A DNA stretch of 54,184 bases from Hyphomicrobiales bacterium. Its GTDB lineage: Bacteria > Pseudomonadota > Alphaproteobacteria > Rhizobiales > Rhizobiaceae. The position numbers were made by a program, and so were the translations under genes. Positions 1 to 8,072 of this stretch are shown one piece after another (positions within the stretch are counted from its first letter, which is position 1; each line of letters begins with the position of its first letter). The DNA is taken from contig UBXM01000012.1 of the NCBI GenBank assembly GCA_900469445.1, positions 1 to 54,184 of the forward strand, in the 5' to 3' direction. The notes under the pieces were generated by a model. That model did not search any database. It was not told where the DNA came from and saw only the letters and a program-made list of their open reading frames with translations.

Positions 1-28
1 CTCTAAAACCCTCCCCGGAGAAGACAGG

Positions 29-52
29 GATGTCTGCCAATGGGCAGACATC
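29..52 (-). terminator. Hairpin downstream of the tagatose kinase/epimerase operon
   Basis: A perfect 10-bp inverted repeat (GATGTCTGCC, loop AATG, GGCAGACATC) lies 28 bp beyond the stop codon of the minus-strand epimerase gene. The position suits an operon-end hairpin. On the minus strand it is followed by a pyrimidine-rich stretch without a clear T run, so it may act as an RNA 3'-end stabiliser rather than a strong intrinsic terminator. Confidence 0.5.
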
Positions 53-79
53 TAAACACTTTCACGGTTGCAAAAGGAT

Positions 80-1351
80 TCAGGCGGCGTCGGGGCGAGC
101 CGCACGGTCATAAACGCCCAGGACTTCATCGACGGCAGCGATGAGGATGTCCTGCATTCCGGACGCATCGGTCAGTGCATATTGCGGCAGATACTGGCGC
201 AGGAGGGGCTCGGGGATGCGCCTGCCTTCGAGCACCTTGGACAAAGACTCCACCGCCGCAACAGCCACCGGCCTGTTCCAGTAGTATCGGATCCGGTCAC
301 TGTAACTGTAGTGCCGCTGAAGACGGAGCGACGCCTCGTCGCCATGATAGTGGCCCTGCCAGTCGCCCGGATACTCAAGCATGAGCTTCTCCATCGTCTG
401 GGCCAGCGATCGCATTCCGTATGAAGGCTCCAGCTCCGAAGCAATCATGTCGAGCGCATAAAGTGCCTCGCGATAGGCAAATGTCAGGCCAGGGCCGACC
501 TTCAGAATCGCAAAACCATCCCTCACCAGGGCAGCGAGCGCCTCTTCGGGCTGATAATCCGTCGAGTGAGCTTCGAAGACCAACCGATCATCATCATGCA
601 GAACCGCGGCAAGAGAACGCGCTTTTGATGGATCGTAGAGGATGACGTTTTCGCTTCCAAATTCGACGCCGGGCTGGACGACGAATGCCAGAACTCGCTT
701 GAGCGCATCACCAAGCCCCGCAGCCTCGAATATCTCCCGGTGGATCCCGATCGTCGCCCGGGCAGCATCCGGTGACGTCGGCTCGATGGTGTCGAGCACG
801 TGATCCGCGCCGCCCGGCACCGGGACTTCGGTTCCGAGGATGTAGACGGGCATAGGCAGGCCCGTCGCCTTGGCGGTCTCCTCAGCGATCGCGCAGAGAT
901 CGGCTGCGCGCCCGGCAATCGTCCGATCATCGAGCGCCATCGGTTCGCCGGCACATCCCATCGAGGTGTCGAGGTGGATCTTGCTGAACCCTGCTGCCAC
1001 ATAGGCTCGAACCATGTCGCGCGCCTTGGACAGAGCCTCCTCTGCGCGCTCCTTGCGCCAGGGGTTCGGACCAAGATGATCGCCGCCAAAGATCACCAGA
1101 TCACGACGCAGTCCCTCCTCGTCCGCGATTTTTCCGACGAGATCAACGAAATCGGCGGGCGTCATTCCGGTGTAGCCCCCCAGATGGTTCACTTGGTTGC
1201 AGGTGGCCTCGATCAGAACATGACTTTCGGTGACGCGGGCACGGCGAACTGCCGCTCGCAGAACGACCGGGTGGGCCGAGCATACGGATGTGATTCCGAA
1301 GGGAGATCCTTTCACGCGAGCTGCGGCCAGCTCCAGAAGATATTTGCTCAT
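80..1351 (-). CDS. PF08013 (GatZ/KbaZ-like) protein, probable D-tagatose 6-phosphate 4-epimerase
   Basis: A 423-residue protein of the GatZ/KbaZ/AgaZ family (PF08013), near the usual family length. Conserved segments include GGDHLGPNPW (around residue 90), HLDTSMGCAGEP (around 127), VQPGVEFGSENV and FEAHSTDY, which form the metal and phosphosugar site of this TIM-barrel family. Many databases call such proteins the non-catalytic subunit of tagatose-bisphosphate aldolase. In Agrobacterium, however, a PF08013 member next to a PfkB tagatose kinase was shown to epimerise D-tagatose 6-phosphate to D-fructose 6-phosphate. No GatY-type catalytic aldolase subunit is present, and the kinase lies 1 nt upstream in the same orientation. 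The epimerase role is therefore preferred by context; aldolase accessory subunit is the alternative. Cytoplasmic, last gene of a two-gene operon. Confidence 0.85.
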   Translation of the reverse strand: MSKYLLELAAARVKGSPFGITSVCSAHPVVLRAAVRRARVTESHVLIEATCNQVNHLGGYTGMTPADFVDLVGKIADEEGLRRDLVIFGGDHLGPNPWRKERAEEALSKARDMVRAYVAAGFSKIHLDTSMGCAGEPMALDDRTIAGRAADLCAIAEETAKATGLPMPVYILGTEVPVPGGADHVLDTIEPTSPDAARATIGIHREIFEAAGLGDALKRVLAFVVQPGVEFGSENVILYDPSKARSLAAVLHDDDRLVFEAHSTDYQPEEALAALVRDGFAILKVGPGLTFAYREALYALDMIASELEPSYGMRSLAQTMEKLMLEYPGDWQGHYHGDEASLRLQRHYSYSDRIRYYWNRPVAVAAVESLSKVLEGRRIPEPLLRQYLPQYALTDASGMQDILIAAVDEVLGVYDRAARPDAA

Positions 1352-1352
1352 G

Positions 1353-2336
1353 TCAGTTGTCCGATCGGTTGGCGTGAATGAATTCGTCTAGTTCCGTGAA
1401 GCTGGAGACACCCTCCATAGGGCCCCGGCGCGTGACCGTTCTCGCTCCCGCGGCGTTGGCGTAGCGGAGCGCGTCCTCGGGAGATCTCTCCTGCCGACGG
1501 CAGGTGACGTAGGTCGCGCCGAAACAGTCGCCTGCCCCGGTCGGATCGACTTCTTCGACAATGAAGGCCGGGCAATCCAAATGCTGCCCGGGCACGAAGC
1601 ACGACGACCCTTGTCCGCCACGCTTGAGAACGATCTCCGAGATGCCGGATGACAGAAGAGTTGAGATAGCCGCCCTTTCGCCATCGACACCTGCGGCAAT
1701 GGCGAGCTCCTCACCCGACGGCAGAAGCAGATCGGTGACTGCAAGGATCTGGTCCAGCCGCCTGCGAGCGTCCTCCTGCCCGACGAGCAGTTCCTTTCGA
1801 ATGTTAGGATCGAAGGACACCGAGCCGCCCCGCGACTTCACCACGGCGACAGCCTCCATCAGGATCTCGGCGATGCCCGGAATGGCGAAGGCCGATCCCA
1901 TAACATGCACGTGCCCTGCCCGTCCGATTAGCGTCTTTGCATTCTCGGTCATGCGGATCATGCCCGACGCGGACTTGGCGATGTTGAAGACGAAGTCACG
2001 GGCACCATCCTGGCGATATCGCACGAATGCGCTTCCAGTCGGCATGTCGGGCAGGATCTCGATTGCTGTGACGTCGGCCCCGTCCCGCTTCAGCCGCTCG
2101 ATGTTCAGGCGGCCGAAGTCATCCTCGCCAACGGCTGAGATGATTCCGGCGGGGCTTCCAAGTCTGGCAACCTGATCGATGAAGATCGCGGGAGCGCCGC
2201 TTGGAAACGGTCCGATCAGCGACTGCGGTTCCATGAAGCCGGCCCCGATGGAGGTCGACATGATCTCCACCAGGATCTCGCCCGCCGTGATCGTCGGCCC
2301 GAGCGCTTCAGGGGCCAAAGGGGATGCGATTTTCAT
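1353..2336 (-). CDS. PfkB-family sugar kinase, probable D-tagatose kinase
   Basis: A 327-residue ribokinase/PfkB-family (PF00294) kinase. It shows the C-terminal PfkB signature [13 protein letters not shown], whose Asp is the catalytic base and whose GAGD forms the anion hole, and an N-terminal substrate-lid region (residues 15-70). The start is ATG at 2336, preceded 4 nt away by a strong GGGAGG Shine-Dalgarno; upstream in-frame codons look non-coding. The gene ends 1 nt before the PF08013 gene, so the two are translationally coupled. With the polyol dehydrogenases on the other side of the divergent promoter, the expected reaction is ATP-dependent phosphorylation of D-tagatose to D-tagatose 6-phosphate. 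Fructokinase or another ketohexose kinase cannot be excluded from sequence alone. Confidence 0.85.
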   Translation of the reverse strand: MKIASPLAPEALGPTITAGEILVEIMSTSIGAGFMEPQSLIGPFPSGAPAIFIDQVARLGSPAGIISAVGEDDFGRLNIERLKRDGADVTAIEILPDMPTGSAFVRYRQDGARDFVFNIAKSASGMIRMTENAKTLIGRAGHVHVMGSAFAIPGIAEILMEAVAVVKSRGGSVSFDPNIRKELLVGQEDARRRLDQILAVTDLLLPSGEELAIAAGVDGERAAISTLLSSGISEIVLKRGGQGSSCFVPGQHLDCPAFIVEEVDPTGAGDCFGATYVTCRRQERSPEDALRYANAAGARTVTRRGPMEGVSSFTELDEFIHANRSDN

Positions 2337-2421
2337 GGTTCCTCCCAAATGCTCGCTGCCTGCGAACAAAGCCTCAGACTTCGCGCAGCAATAAAAGACA
2401 GGAAATTGCAAGTCAACTAAA

Positions 2422-2436
2422 TTTAACGCGCGTAAA
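2422..2436. promoter_or_regulatory. Candidate LacI-type operator upstream of the kinase gene
   Basis: The near-palindrome TTTAACGCGCGTAAA has TTTA/TAAA ends around a CG-rich centre, as LacI/GalR-family operators do. It lies about 86 bp upstream of the kinase start, inside the 323-bp divergent promoter region. A second copy of the CGTAAA/TTTACG motif is found near the binding-protein promoter (2610-2631). Assignment to the LacI regulator encoded at 6008 is an inference. Confidence 0.5.
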
Positions 2437-2578
2437 CTTTTGCAATGCAGCGAAGTCGAGATGATAAATTGACGAACAGCAAGCGGAATCAGCGCCTTGG
2501 AAATTGCTGCATAAGCGTTTTCGGCCTTCTTCTACCCTGTCTGCTTTTTTCATTGGCAATTTCTCGGTGATCTTTGAC

Positions 2579-2631
2579 TTGACAGAAAGTCCCGTCGAAG
2601 CGATAAAAATTTACATGCGTAAGCTTTACGC
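2579..2631 (+). promoter_or_regulatory. Promoter and operator for the binding-protein operon
   Basis: A consensus -35 box TTGACA (2579-2584) is followed after 17 bp by GATAAA (2602-2607) as a plausible -10. Immediately downstream are TTTACATGCGTAA (2610-2622) and the overlapping inverted repeat GCGTAA-gct-TTACGC (2617-2631). These share the TTTACG/CGTAAA half-site with 2422-2436. An operator just downstream of -10 is a classical repression geometry, so LacI repression relieved by polyol or ketose is the likely control. The transcript would reach the ATG at 2660. Confidence 0.55.
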
Positions 2632-2659
2632 ACCAACACTCGCAATGGAGGAGATTGTC

Positions 2660-3973
2660 ATGAGTGTGAAGACCAGCATTCTTTTGTCGTCTGCCGTCGG
2701 CTGCGGTCTCATCGCCGGCATGGCTCATGCCGAAGAGATCACGGTTGCGACCGTCAATAACGGCGACATGATCATCATGCAGAAGCTGTCCACCAAGTGG
2801 GAGCAGGAAACGGGAAACAAGATCAACTGGGTCGTCCTGGAAGAAAACGTGCTGCGTGAACGCGTGACGACGGACATTGCGACGGGCAGCGGCCAGTTCG
2901 ACATCATGACCATCGGCGGATACGAGGCGCCGATCTGGGGTAAATCCGGCTGGCTTTCCGCAGTCGACGATCTCGGCGACGATTACGACTACGACGACCT
3001 GCTCGATCCGATCAAGAAGGGCCTGACGGTCGACGGCAAGCTCTATGCGGTACCCTTCTACACCGAGAGCTCGTTCACGCTGTACCGGAAGGATCTGTTC
3101 GACGCTGCCGGCATCAAGATGCCCGACCAGCCGACATACGAACAGATCAAGGAATACGCCGCCAAGCTCACCGACAAGTCCAAGGGGCAGAATGGCATCT
3201 GCTTGCGCGGCAAACCGGGCTGGGGCGAAAACATGGCCTTCTTTGGCACGATGGTGAACACCTATGGCGGTCGATGGTTCGACATGGACTGGAAGCCACA
3301 GCTCAACACCGAGCCGTGGAAGAAAGCGACCACCGATTACGTCGAGCTGCTGAGCAAATACGGCCCGCAAGGCGCAACTGCCAATGGCTTCAACGAAAAC
3401 CAGACGCTGTTTGCCTCCGGCAAGTGCGCGATGTGGATCGATGCGACATCTGCGGCAGGCCGCGTCTACGATCCCAAACAGAGCCAGGTCGCCGACAAGG
3501 TGGCGTTCACCCGCTCTCCGGTCGCGGTCACCCCTGCCGGTTCAAGCTGGTCGTGGTCGTGGAACCTCGCAATCCCGGCGACAACCAAAAAGGGTGAGAC
3601 TGCGCGGTCGTTCCTGAAATGGGCGACGTCAAAGGACTATGTGAAGCTGGTCGGTGAATCCGAGGGATGGGTTGCGGTTCCTCCGGGCACCCGCAAGTCG
3701 ACCTACGCCCTTCCGGAATACCAGAAGGCAGCACCGTTCGCGGCCACGGTTCTCGAGGCGATCATGTCCGCTGATCCGTCAAAGCCAACCAAGGATCCGG
3801 TGCCCTACACCGGCGTCCAGTTCGTCGCCATTCCTGAATTCCAGGCAATCGGCACGTTCGTCGGCCAGCAGATCAGCGCGGCGCTTGCCGGACAGCAGTC
3901 CGTTGATGCCACGCTGGAAGCAGCCCAGACCCAGGTTACCCGCGACATGACGCGGGCCGGCTATATCAAGTAG
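2660..3973 (+). CDS. Periplasmic polyol-binding protein of an ABC importer (SmoE-like)
   Basis: A 437-residue family-1 solute-binding protein with a signal peptide (about 24 residues, ending at AHAEE). It resembles sorbitol/mannitol-binding SmoE/MtlE proteins, for example in KLYAVPFYTESSFTLYRKDLF and the GSSWSWSWNLAIP segment. The start at 2660 is chosen for the GGAG run just upstream (2647-2653) and the signal peptide; the open frame extends further upstream without coding character. It would capture a hexitol in the periplasm. Oddly, the two permeases and the ATPase that normally follow such a gene are absent: the next gene is a dehydrogenase. Either the membrane parts were lost or this protein serves a transporter encoded elsewhere. 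Confidence 0.88.
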   Translation: MSVKTSILLSSAVGCGLIAGMAHAEEITVATVNNGDMIIMQKLSTKWEQETGNKINWVVLEENVLRERVTTDIATGSGQFDIMTIGGYEAPIWGKSGWLSAVDDLGDDYDYDDLLDPIKKGLTVDGKLYAVPFYTESSFTLYRKDLFDAAGIKMPDQPTYEQIKEYAAKLTDKSKGQNGICLRGKPGWGENMAFFGTMVNTYGGRWFDMDWKPQLNTEPWKKATTDYVELLSKYGPQGATANGFNENQTLFASGKCAMWIDATSAAGRVYDPKQSQVADKVAFTRSPVAVTPAGSSWSWSWNLAIPATTKKGETARSFLKWATSKDYVKLVGESEGWVAVPPGTRKSTYALPEYQKAAPFAATVLEAIMSADPSKPTKDPVPYTGVQFVAIPEFQAIGTFVGQQISAALAGQQSVDATLEAAQTQVTRDMTRAGYIK

Positions 3974-3980
3974 CACTCAA

Positions 3981-4002
3981 GGCCTGCCTTTCGGGGCGGG
4001 CC
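3981..4002 (+). other. mRNA hairpin between binding-protein and dehydrogenase genes
   Basis: GGCCTGCC and GGCGGGCC can form an 8-bp stem (one U-G pair) 7 nt after the binding-protein stop. A smaller CCCTC/GAGGG hairpin follows directly. There is no T run. Such hairpins after a binding-protein gene often protect its 3' end so that more binding protein than downstream enzyme is made; partial termination is the alternative. Confidence 0.5.
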
Positions 4003-4111
4003 CTCCCGAGGGTGTCCGGCGGCTCAGGCCGTCGGGCATCGGGGCATCCTTTTGCAACATGAACCATGGACGGCATCTCCCGATGGGACTGTGGCCGCTG
4101 GAGACATCACT

Positions 4112-4882
4112 ATGAGACTGAAAGACAAGGTTGCCTTCATCACCGGTGGCGCGAGAGGCATCGGCCTTGGCTTCGCCGAAGCATTCGCGACCGAAGGCGC
4201 AAAGGTCGTCATCGCGGACATCAACATCGATAGAGCAACCGAAGCCGCGTCTAGAATCGGCCCTGCCGCCAAGGCGGTCAAGCTCGATGTGACCGATGTC
4301 GCCGACATAGACCGCGTGGTGAAGGCTGTCGACGAAGAGTTCGGCGGCATCGACATCCTTGTCAACAACGCCGCGATCTTCGACATGGGGCCGATCAACG
4401 GAATTACCGAAGACAGCTACCAGAAGGTCATGGACGTGAACCTCAAGGGGCCGCTTTTCGTCATGCGTGCGGTCTCTAACGTCATGATCGACCGCAAGCG
4501 CGGTGGCAAGATCATCAACATGGCAAGCCAGGCTGGCCGCCGCGGCGAAGCCCTGGTGACCCTCTATTGCGCCTCGAAAGCCGCCATCATCTCTGCCACC
4601 CAGTCCGCGGCACTCGCCCTCGTCAAGCACGGCATCAACGTCAACGCGATCGCACCGGGCGTGGTCGATGGCGAACACTGGGATGTCGTCGACGCCAAGT
4701 TTGCGGAATGGGAAGGCCTGAAGCCGGGCGAGAAGAAGGCGCAGGTCGCGAAATCCGTGCCGATCGGTCGCTTCGCGACACCGGACGATATAAAGGGGCT
4801 GGCTCTCTTTCTCGCCTCTTCCGACAGCGACTACATCCTCGCCCAGACGTACAACGTCGACGGCGGAAACTGGATGAGCTGA
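4112..4882 (+). CDS. SDR-family polyol (sorbitol/galactitol) dehydrogenase
   Basis: A 256-residue classical short-chain dehydrogenase/reductase. The N-terminal cofactor motif TGGARGIG and acidic ADI after strand 2 indicate NAD+ preference. The NNAA motif, the catalytic Ser (MASQAG region) and YCASK (Tyr/Lys pair) are all present. Length and sequence match SmoS/galactitol-dehydrogenase-type enzymes, which oxidise sorbitol to fructose or galactitol to tagatose. The start at 4112 has GGAG 8 nt upstream; earlier in-frame codons are rejected. It lies between a polyol-binding protein and a zinc dehydrogenase and probably shares their mRNA. The precise substrate is not determined by sequence. Confidence 0.87.
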   Translation: MRLKDKVAFITGGARGIGLGFAEAFATEGAKVVIADINIDRATEAASRIGPAAKAVKLDVTDVADIDRVVKAVDEEFGGIDILVNNAAIFDMGPINGITEDSYQKVMDVNLKGPLFVMRAVSNVMIDRKRGGKIINMASQAGRRGEALVTLYCASKAAIISATQSAALALVKHGINVNAIAPGVVDGEHWDVVDAKFAEWEGLKPGEKKAQVAKSVPIGRFATPDDIKGLALFLASSDSDYILAQTYNVDGGNWMS

Positions 4883-4899
4883 CACAGGAGTTAAGGACC

Positions 4900-5913
4900 A
4901 TGAAGGCCATCCAATTCATCGGAAAGGGAGAGGCGGTGCTGGCCGACCTTCCTGTCCGCGAAACCGTCCTCGAGGGACATGCGCTGATCCGGGTGCGGGC
5001 TTCCGGCCTGTGCCACACGGATATTGACGTCCTGCACGCGCGGTATGGTCCGGGCGGCTTCCCGGTGATCCCCGGACATGAGTATGCCGGCGAGATCGTC
5101 GCATTGGGTTCAGGCACATCCGGATTCGCCGCCGGCGCCCGCGTGGTGGTCGACCCCAATCTTCCATGCGGTGTCTGCCTCTCCTGCCGCAAGGGTCTCA
5201 GCAATCTCTGCTCGGACCTGAAGGCCTATGGCGTGACCCATGACGGAGGCTTTGGAGAATACAGTGTCGTCCGCTGCGATCAGGTACACGACATCGGCGA
5301 CATGCCATTTGAAGTCGCCGCGCTTGCGGAACCCCTCGCCTGCGCCCTGAACGGCCTGGGCGCCGCCGGGATTGGACCGAGTGAACGGCCACCGGAGCGA
5401 GCCGTGATCTTCGGCGCTGGGCCAATCGGTCTTCTCCTCGGCCTGTCGCTCAAGGCTCGCGGCGCAGGAAGCGTCACCATGGCCGATGTCAACGAGAGCA
5501 GGCTCGCGTTCGCGTCCTCACTTGGTCTGGGCACCGCTTCTTCCGGTTCGGGCGCTCTGTCATCGCAAAGGCACGGGTTCGATTTCGTCGCGGACGCGAC
5601 TGGTGTCCCGGCCGTAGTGGAGAACATGATAGATCTGGTGGCCGATGGCGGGACTGCGCTTCTGTTCGGTGTCTGCCCACCTTCGGCTACGGTTTCCATC
5701 CACCCGTTCGAAGTCTTCCGGCGACAACTGAAGATCGTTGGCTCGCACTCGCTGAACCGAAACATTCCCGAAGCGCTCGATATCCTCCGCACCGATGATG
5801 GCAGCATCGCTCGCCTCGTGAGCCACAAGCTTCCCCTCGAGGACATGTTGCCGTTCTTCCTGGCCAAGCCATCCGACCCTGCGACGATGAAGGTACAATT
5901 CGTATCAGCGTGA
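4900..5913 (+). CDS. Zinc-dependent medium-chain polyol dehydrogenase
   Basis: A 337-residue medium-chain (PF08240 plus PF00107) dehydrogenase. Catalytic zinc ligands are visible as Cys in GLCHTD (around residue 37) and His-Glu in PGHEYAGEI. The structural-zinc lobe has four cysteines (CGVC..C..C, residues 86-103), and the Rossmann motif is GAGPIG. The start at 4900 has CAGGAG upstream and lies 17 nt after the SDR stop, so the genes form one operon. A PF00107 enzyme in the equivalent Agrobacterium cluster oxidises D-altritol to D-tagatose, making D-altritol 5-dehydrogenase the leading candidate. Sorbitol or galactitol dehydrogenase are alternatives. Confidence 0.85.
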   Translation: MKAIQFIGKGEAVLADLPVRETVLEGHALIRVRASGLCHTDIDVLHARYGPGGFPVIPGHEYAGEIVALGSGTSGFAAGARVVVDPNLPCGVCLSCRKGLSNLCSDLKAYGVTHDGGFGEYSVVRCDQVHDIGDMPFEVAALAEPLACALNGLGAAGIGPSERPPERAVIFGAGPIGLLLGLSLKARGAGSVTMADVNESRLAFASSLGLGTASSGSGALSSQRHGFDFVADATGVPAVVENMIDLVADGGTALLFGVCPPSATVSIHPFEVFRRQLKIVGSHSLNRNIPEALDILRTDDGSIARLVSHKLPLEDMLPFFLAKPSDPATMKVQFVSA

Positions 5914-6007
5914 AGCCTACCTGCCGTTGACCGTGCCAAAAGACATCGGGCTTCCATAGCGGCCGCCCGGTGTTAAAAGAAACGGCGTAGCTAACACGGA
6001 GCGTGAA

Positions 6008-7048
6008 GTGCCAAGACCGATCAAGACGATGGAAGACTTTTCCGAGTTTGTGGGGCTATCGCGCCCCACGGTCTCGAAGTACTTCAACGATCCTTCATCG
6101 GTCCGCAAGAAGACGCGCGACACGATCGAGGAGGCATTGAAAAAGTCCGGCTTCAAGCCGAACATGTTCGCGGTCAACCTGAACCGCCGCCGCAGCAACA
6201 TCATCGGGATCGTCGTGCCGAGCACGCTCGACCCATTCTTTATGGCGCTCACGCGACGCATCGAAATCATCGCCAGCGAAGCTGGATTTCTCGCCTTGCT
6301 ATTGTCCTCCGACGGCCGCGCCGACGTGGAGGATGAGGCAGTGAAGACGTTTCGATCGATGAACGTCGCGGGTGCGATCGTTGCGCCAGTCGGCCGGAGC
6401 GGCGGCAGTTCGTCGCTGGACCAGCTCGGGAAGAACATCCCGATCGTCTATGTGGATACGCCACCGGATACAGGAGCGGCATATGTCGGAACTGATAACC
6501 GCCAGAGCTTCGGCCTCATCGTCGATTATCTCTGCCGTTCCGGCGAGCCACCCTGCTTTTTCGGCATGCCTGAAGTGAACACGAATGCGATTGAGCGGCG
6601 CAACGCCTATCTTGAGGCTATGGCAGCTCGAAACCTGACGGCCGAAATCCTTGCGCTTTCTGATGCCGCAACATGGGACTTCGAACGGTTTGCCTTTGAG
6701 GAGGCCACACGGCTCTTCGAGAACGTTTCGCGGCTCCCAAGCAAGACGATCGTCTGTGCCAACGATCGCCTCGCCTTCGGGGTAATCGCGGCCGCATGGC
6801 AAAAGGGCTTGAAGGTCGGCCACGGCCCAGGCTGCGATATTAGAATTGCGGGCCACGATGACCATCCGCTATCCCAGTATGCGTGTCCTCCCCTGACCAC
6901 CGTGAAGCAAAACTACAACGACATCGGAAGGCTCGCCATCGGGTTGCTATTTAAGATGCTGGGCGAAAAGGTCGAGGATACCGAGATCCAGACCGGCCGT
7001 GATCAGATCCTGCTAAAATCGGAACTCATGCTTAGAGCCTCGGCTTGA
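6008..7048 (+). CDS. LacI-family transcriptional repressor of the polyol cluster
   Basis: A 346-residue LacI/GalR-type regulator. The N-terminal helix-turn-helix (SEFVGLSRPTVSKYFNDP) and hinge helix (residues 10-60) are followed by a periplasmic-binding-protein-like effector domain that starts at NIIGIVVPSTLDPFF. The start is GTG at 6008, supported by GGAG at 5998-6001 with 6 nt spacing. It follows the zinc dehydrogenase by 94 bp in the same orientation. An inverted repeat (TGTTA at 5971-5975, TAACA at 5992-5996) sits just upstream and may be an autoregulatory site or a hairpin. Presumed effector: a hexitol, D-tagatose or a phosphorylated derivative. Presumed sites: the TTTACG/CGTAAA motifs between 2422 and 2631. 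Confidence 0.85.
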   Translation: MPRPIKTMEDFSEFVGLSRPTVSKYFNDPSSVRKKTRDTIEEALKKSGFKPNMFAVNLNRRRSNIIGIVVPSTLDPFFMALTRRIEIIASEAGFLALLLSSDGRADVEDEAVKTFRSMNVAGAIVAPVGRSGGSSSLDQLGKNIPIVYVDTPPDTGAAYVGTDNRQSFGLIVDYLCRSGEPPCFFGMPEVNTNAIERRNAYLEAMAARNLTAEILALSDAATWDFERFAFEEATRLFENVSRLPSKTIVCANDRLAFGVIAAAWQKGLKVGHGPGCDIRIAGHDDHPLSQYACPPLTTVKQNYNDIGRLAIGLLFKMLGEKVEDTEIQTGRDQILLKSELMLRASA

Positions 7049-7717
7049 CGGGCAGGGTCTAGACGGCAGCCACATGCGTTGCGCTGGTGAGTTTCAGCAA
7101 GCTCTTGAGCGGGTTCGAACCTACAACCCATTGCTGCGTCGCGCAGATCTCATCCGAATTCTTGTAGACATCAGAGACTTCAAAGTCCCGGCCCTCGTGC
7201 CGGTCGGCTTGCAATGTCATCGAAGGACCGTATCAAATTTCTAATGGCAGTCGTCCTCGACGCAGTTCTCTTGTTCTAGTGCGGAAGTCTGCATCGGCTC
7301 CAGTGACAACCGGCAAATCGTTTCGCCCACGGTCAACAAACAGACTACCTCTTCGGAAATAGATTTTCTCAACACGGCGATGTCCGGTTCACGCCCAATA
7401 TCCCCGGACCTAATCCTCGGTGATTTCCACCAGAGTGATCCACGCGACGCGCGCCACCTTAGAATGTCGCATCGACCAACACAGGGACTAGGTAACGGCG
7501 ACCCAATGAGATGCCGGTTTTCAGAAAGGCCTTGACCTATGGGCGCTCGGTATCGGCAATGGAGCGCGGCATGTTGGAGGCTTTGAGCAAGCGGGCTTGC
7601 GTGGTTAATGCCACTCTTTGATCGATTACTTTGCTTTGAATGCTCGCGAAAGAGGCGATGTGGTTTGTTTCGGGCCGCCAAAGCAGCCAATCTTTCGAAA
7701 TTCGGGCATTAAAATGG
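7049..7717. other. Intergenic stretch without a supportable gene
   Basis: This 669-bp stretch contains only short open frames on both strands. None has a ribosome-binding site, recognisable domain or coding-like composition. Base composition is less GC-rich than the flanking genes. A segment at about 7109-7140 (GGTTCGAACC within it) resembles a T-arm read from the opposite strand and is similar to a segment near 38046, but no cloverleaf forms. The stretch looks like a decayed remnant. Confidence 0.5.
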
Positions 7718-7734
7718 CTGGCACATGGATTGCT
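7718..7734 (+). promoter_or_regulatory. Sigma-54 (-24/-12) promoter for the small membrane protein-nasTS operon
   Basis: CTGGCAC-N5-TTGCT matches the RpoN consensus TGGCAC-N5-TTGCW with no mismatch. The GG (7720-7721) and GC (7732-7733) have the required 10-bp spacing. Transcription would start near 7745, upstream of the TTG codon at 7767. It implies nitrogen-limitation control (NtrC) of nasT and nasS. No convincing NtrC-binding palindrome was seen directly upstream. Confidence 0.7.
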
Positions 7735-7766
7735 TCTCTCCTGAAAAATCCGAAGGGGAACAATCT

Positions 7767-8069
7767 TTGACGCCGTATCTGCCATTCCTTTGCATCGCGA
7801 TCGGCTTCAGCTGGACGGGTTTCGCCTCCGTCTTCACAACAAGACCGAACATGGCTCCGTCATATCTGGCCCAGTCGACGGCTGCCAACGGCATATTTCT
7901 GTATGCGCTTGTGCTCGCATTCATGGGACGCGGGTTTTTCGCAGGTGCCATTCTTGTGGCCGCGGGTATGGCAATCGCTGTCCTGCTGGGTCACCGGACA
8001 TCCTCTGCGTGGTCGATCCCTATCGCTGCTGGCAGTTTTGCAGCCTATCTGTATGGAGCCATCGGGTAG
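7767..8069 (+). CDS. Small three-helix membrane protein of unknown function, coupled to nasT
   Basis: A 100-residue hydrophobic protein. Three probable membrane segments are visible: about residues 4-22 (PYLPFLCIAIGFSWTGF), 37-66 (GIFLYALVLAF to GMAIAVLLG) and 73-95 (SIPIAAGSFAAYLYG). The TTG start at 7767 is chosen because AAGGGGAA lies 6 nt upstream; an earlier ATG at 7725 falls inside the sigma-54 promoter. The stop is 3 nt before nasT, so co-transcription and translational coupling are likely. I do not recognise the family. Its place in a nitrogen-controlled operon suggests a link to nitrate sensing or uptake, but this is inference. It may also be the remnant of a longer membrane protein. 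Confidence 0.5.
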   Translation: MTPYLPFLCIAIGFSWTGFASVFTTRPNMAPSYLAQSTAANGIFLYALVLAFMGRGFFAGAILVAAGMAIAVLLGHRTSSAWSIPIAAGSFAAYLYGAIG

Positions 8070-8072
8070 AAG

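Noticed and set aside
2489..3370. Minus-strand open frame opposite the first binding protein
   Set aside because: Antisense shadow; the plus strand has a signal peptide and family motifs.
7100..7150. Possible tRNA gene around GGTTCGAACC
   Set aside because: The T-stem does not pair and no acceptor, D or anticodon arm can be folded; kept only as a low-interest repeat observation.
7241..7690. 149-residue minus-strand open frame in the 7.0-7.7 kb gap
   Set aside because: No recognisable motif, no Shine-Dalgarno, amino-acid composition typical of chance translation.
7725..7766. Upstream ATG start for the small membrane protein
   Set aside because: It lies inside the sigma-54 promoter, before the predicted transcription start, and lacks a ribosome-binding site.
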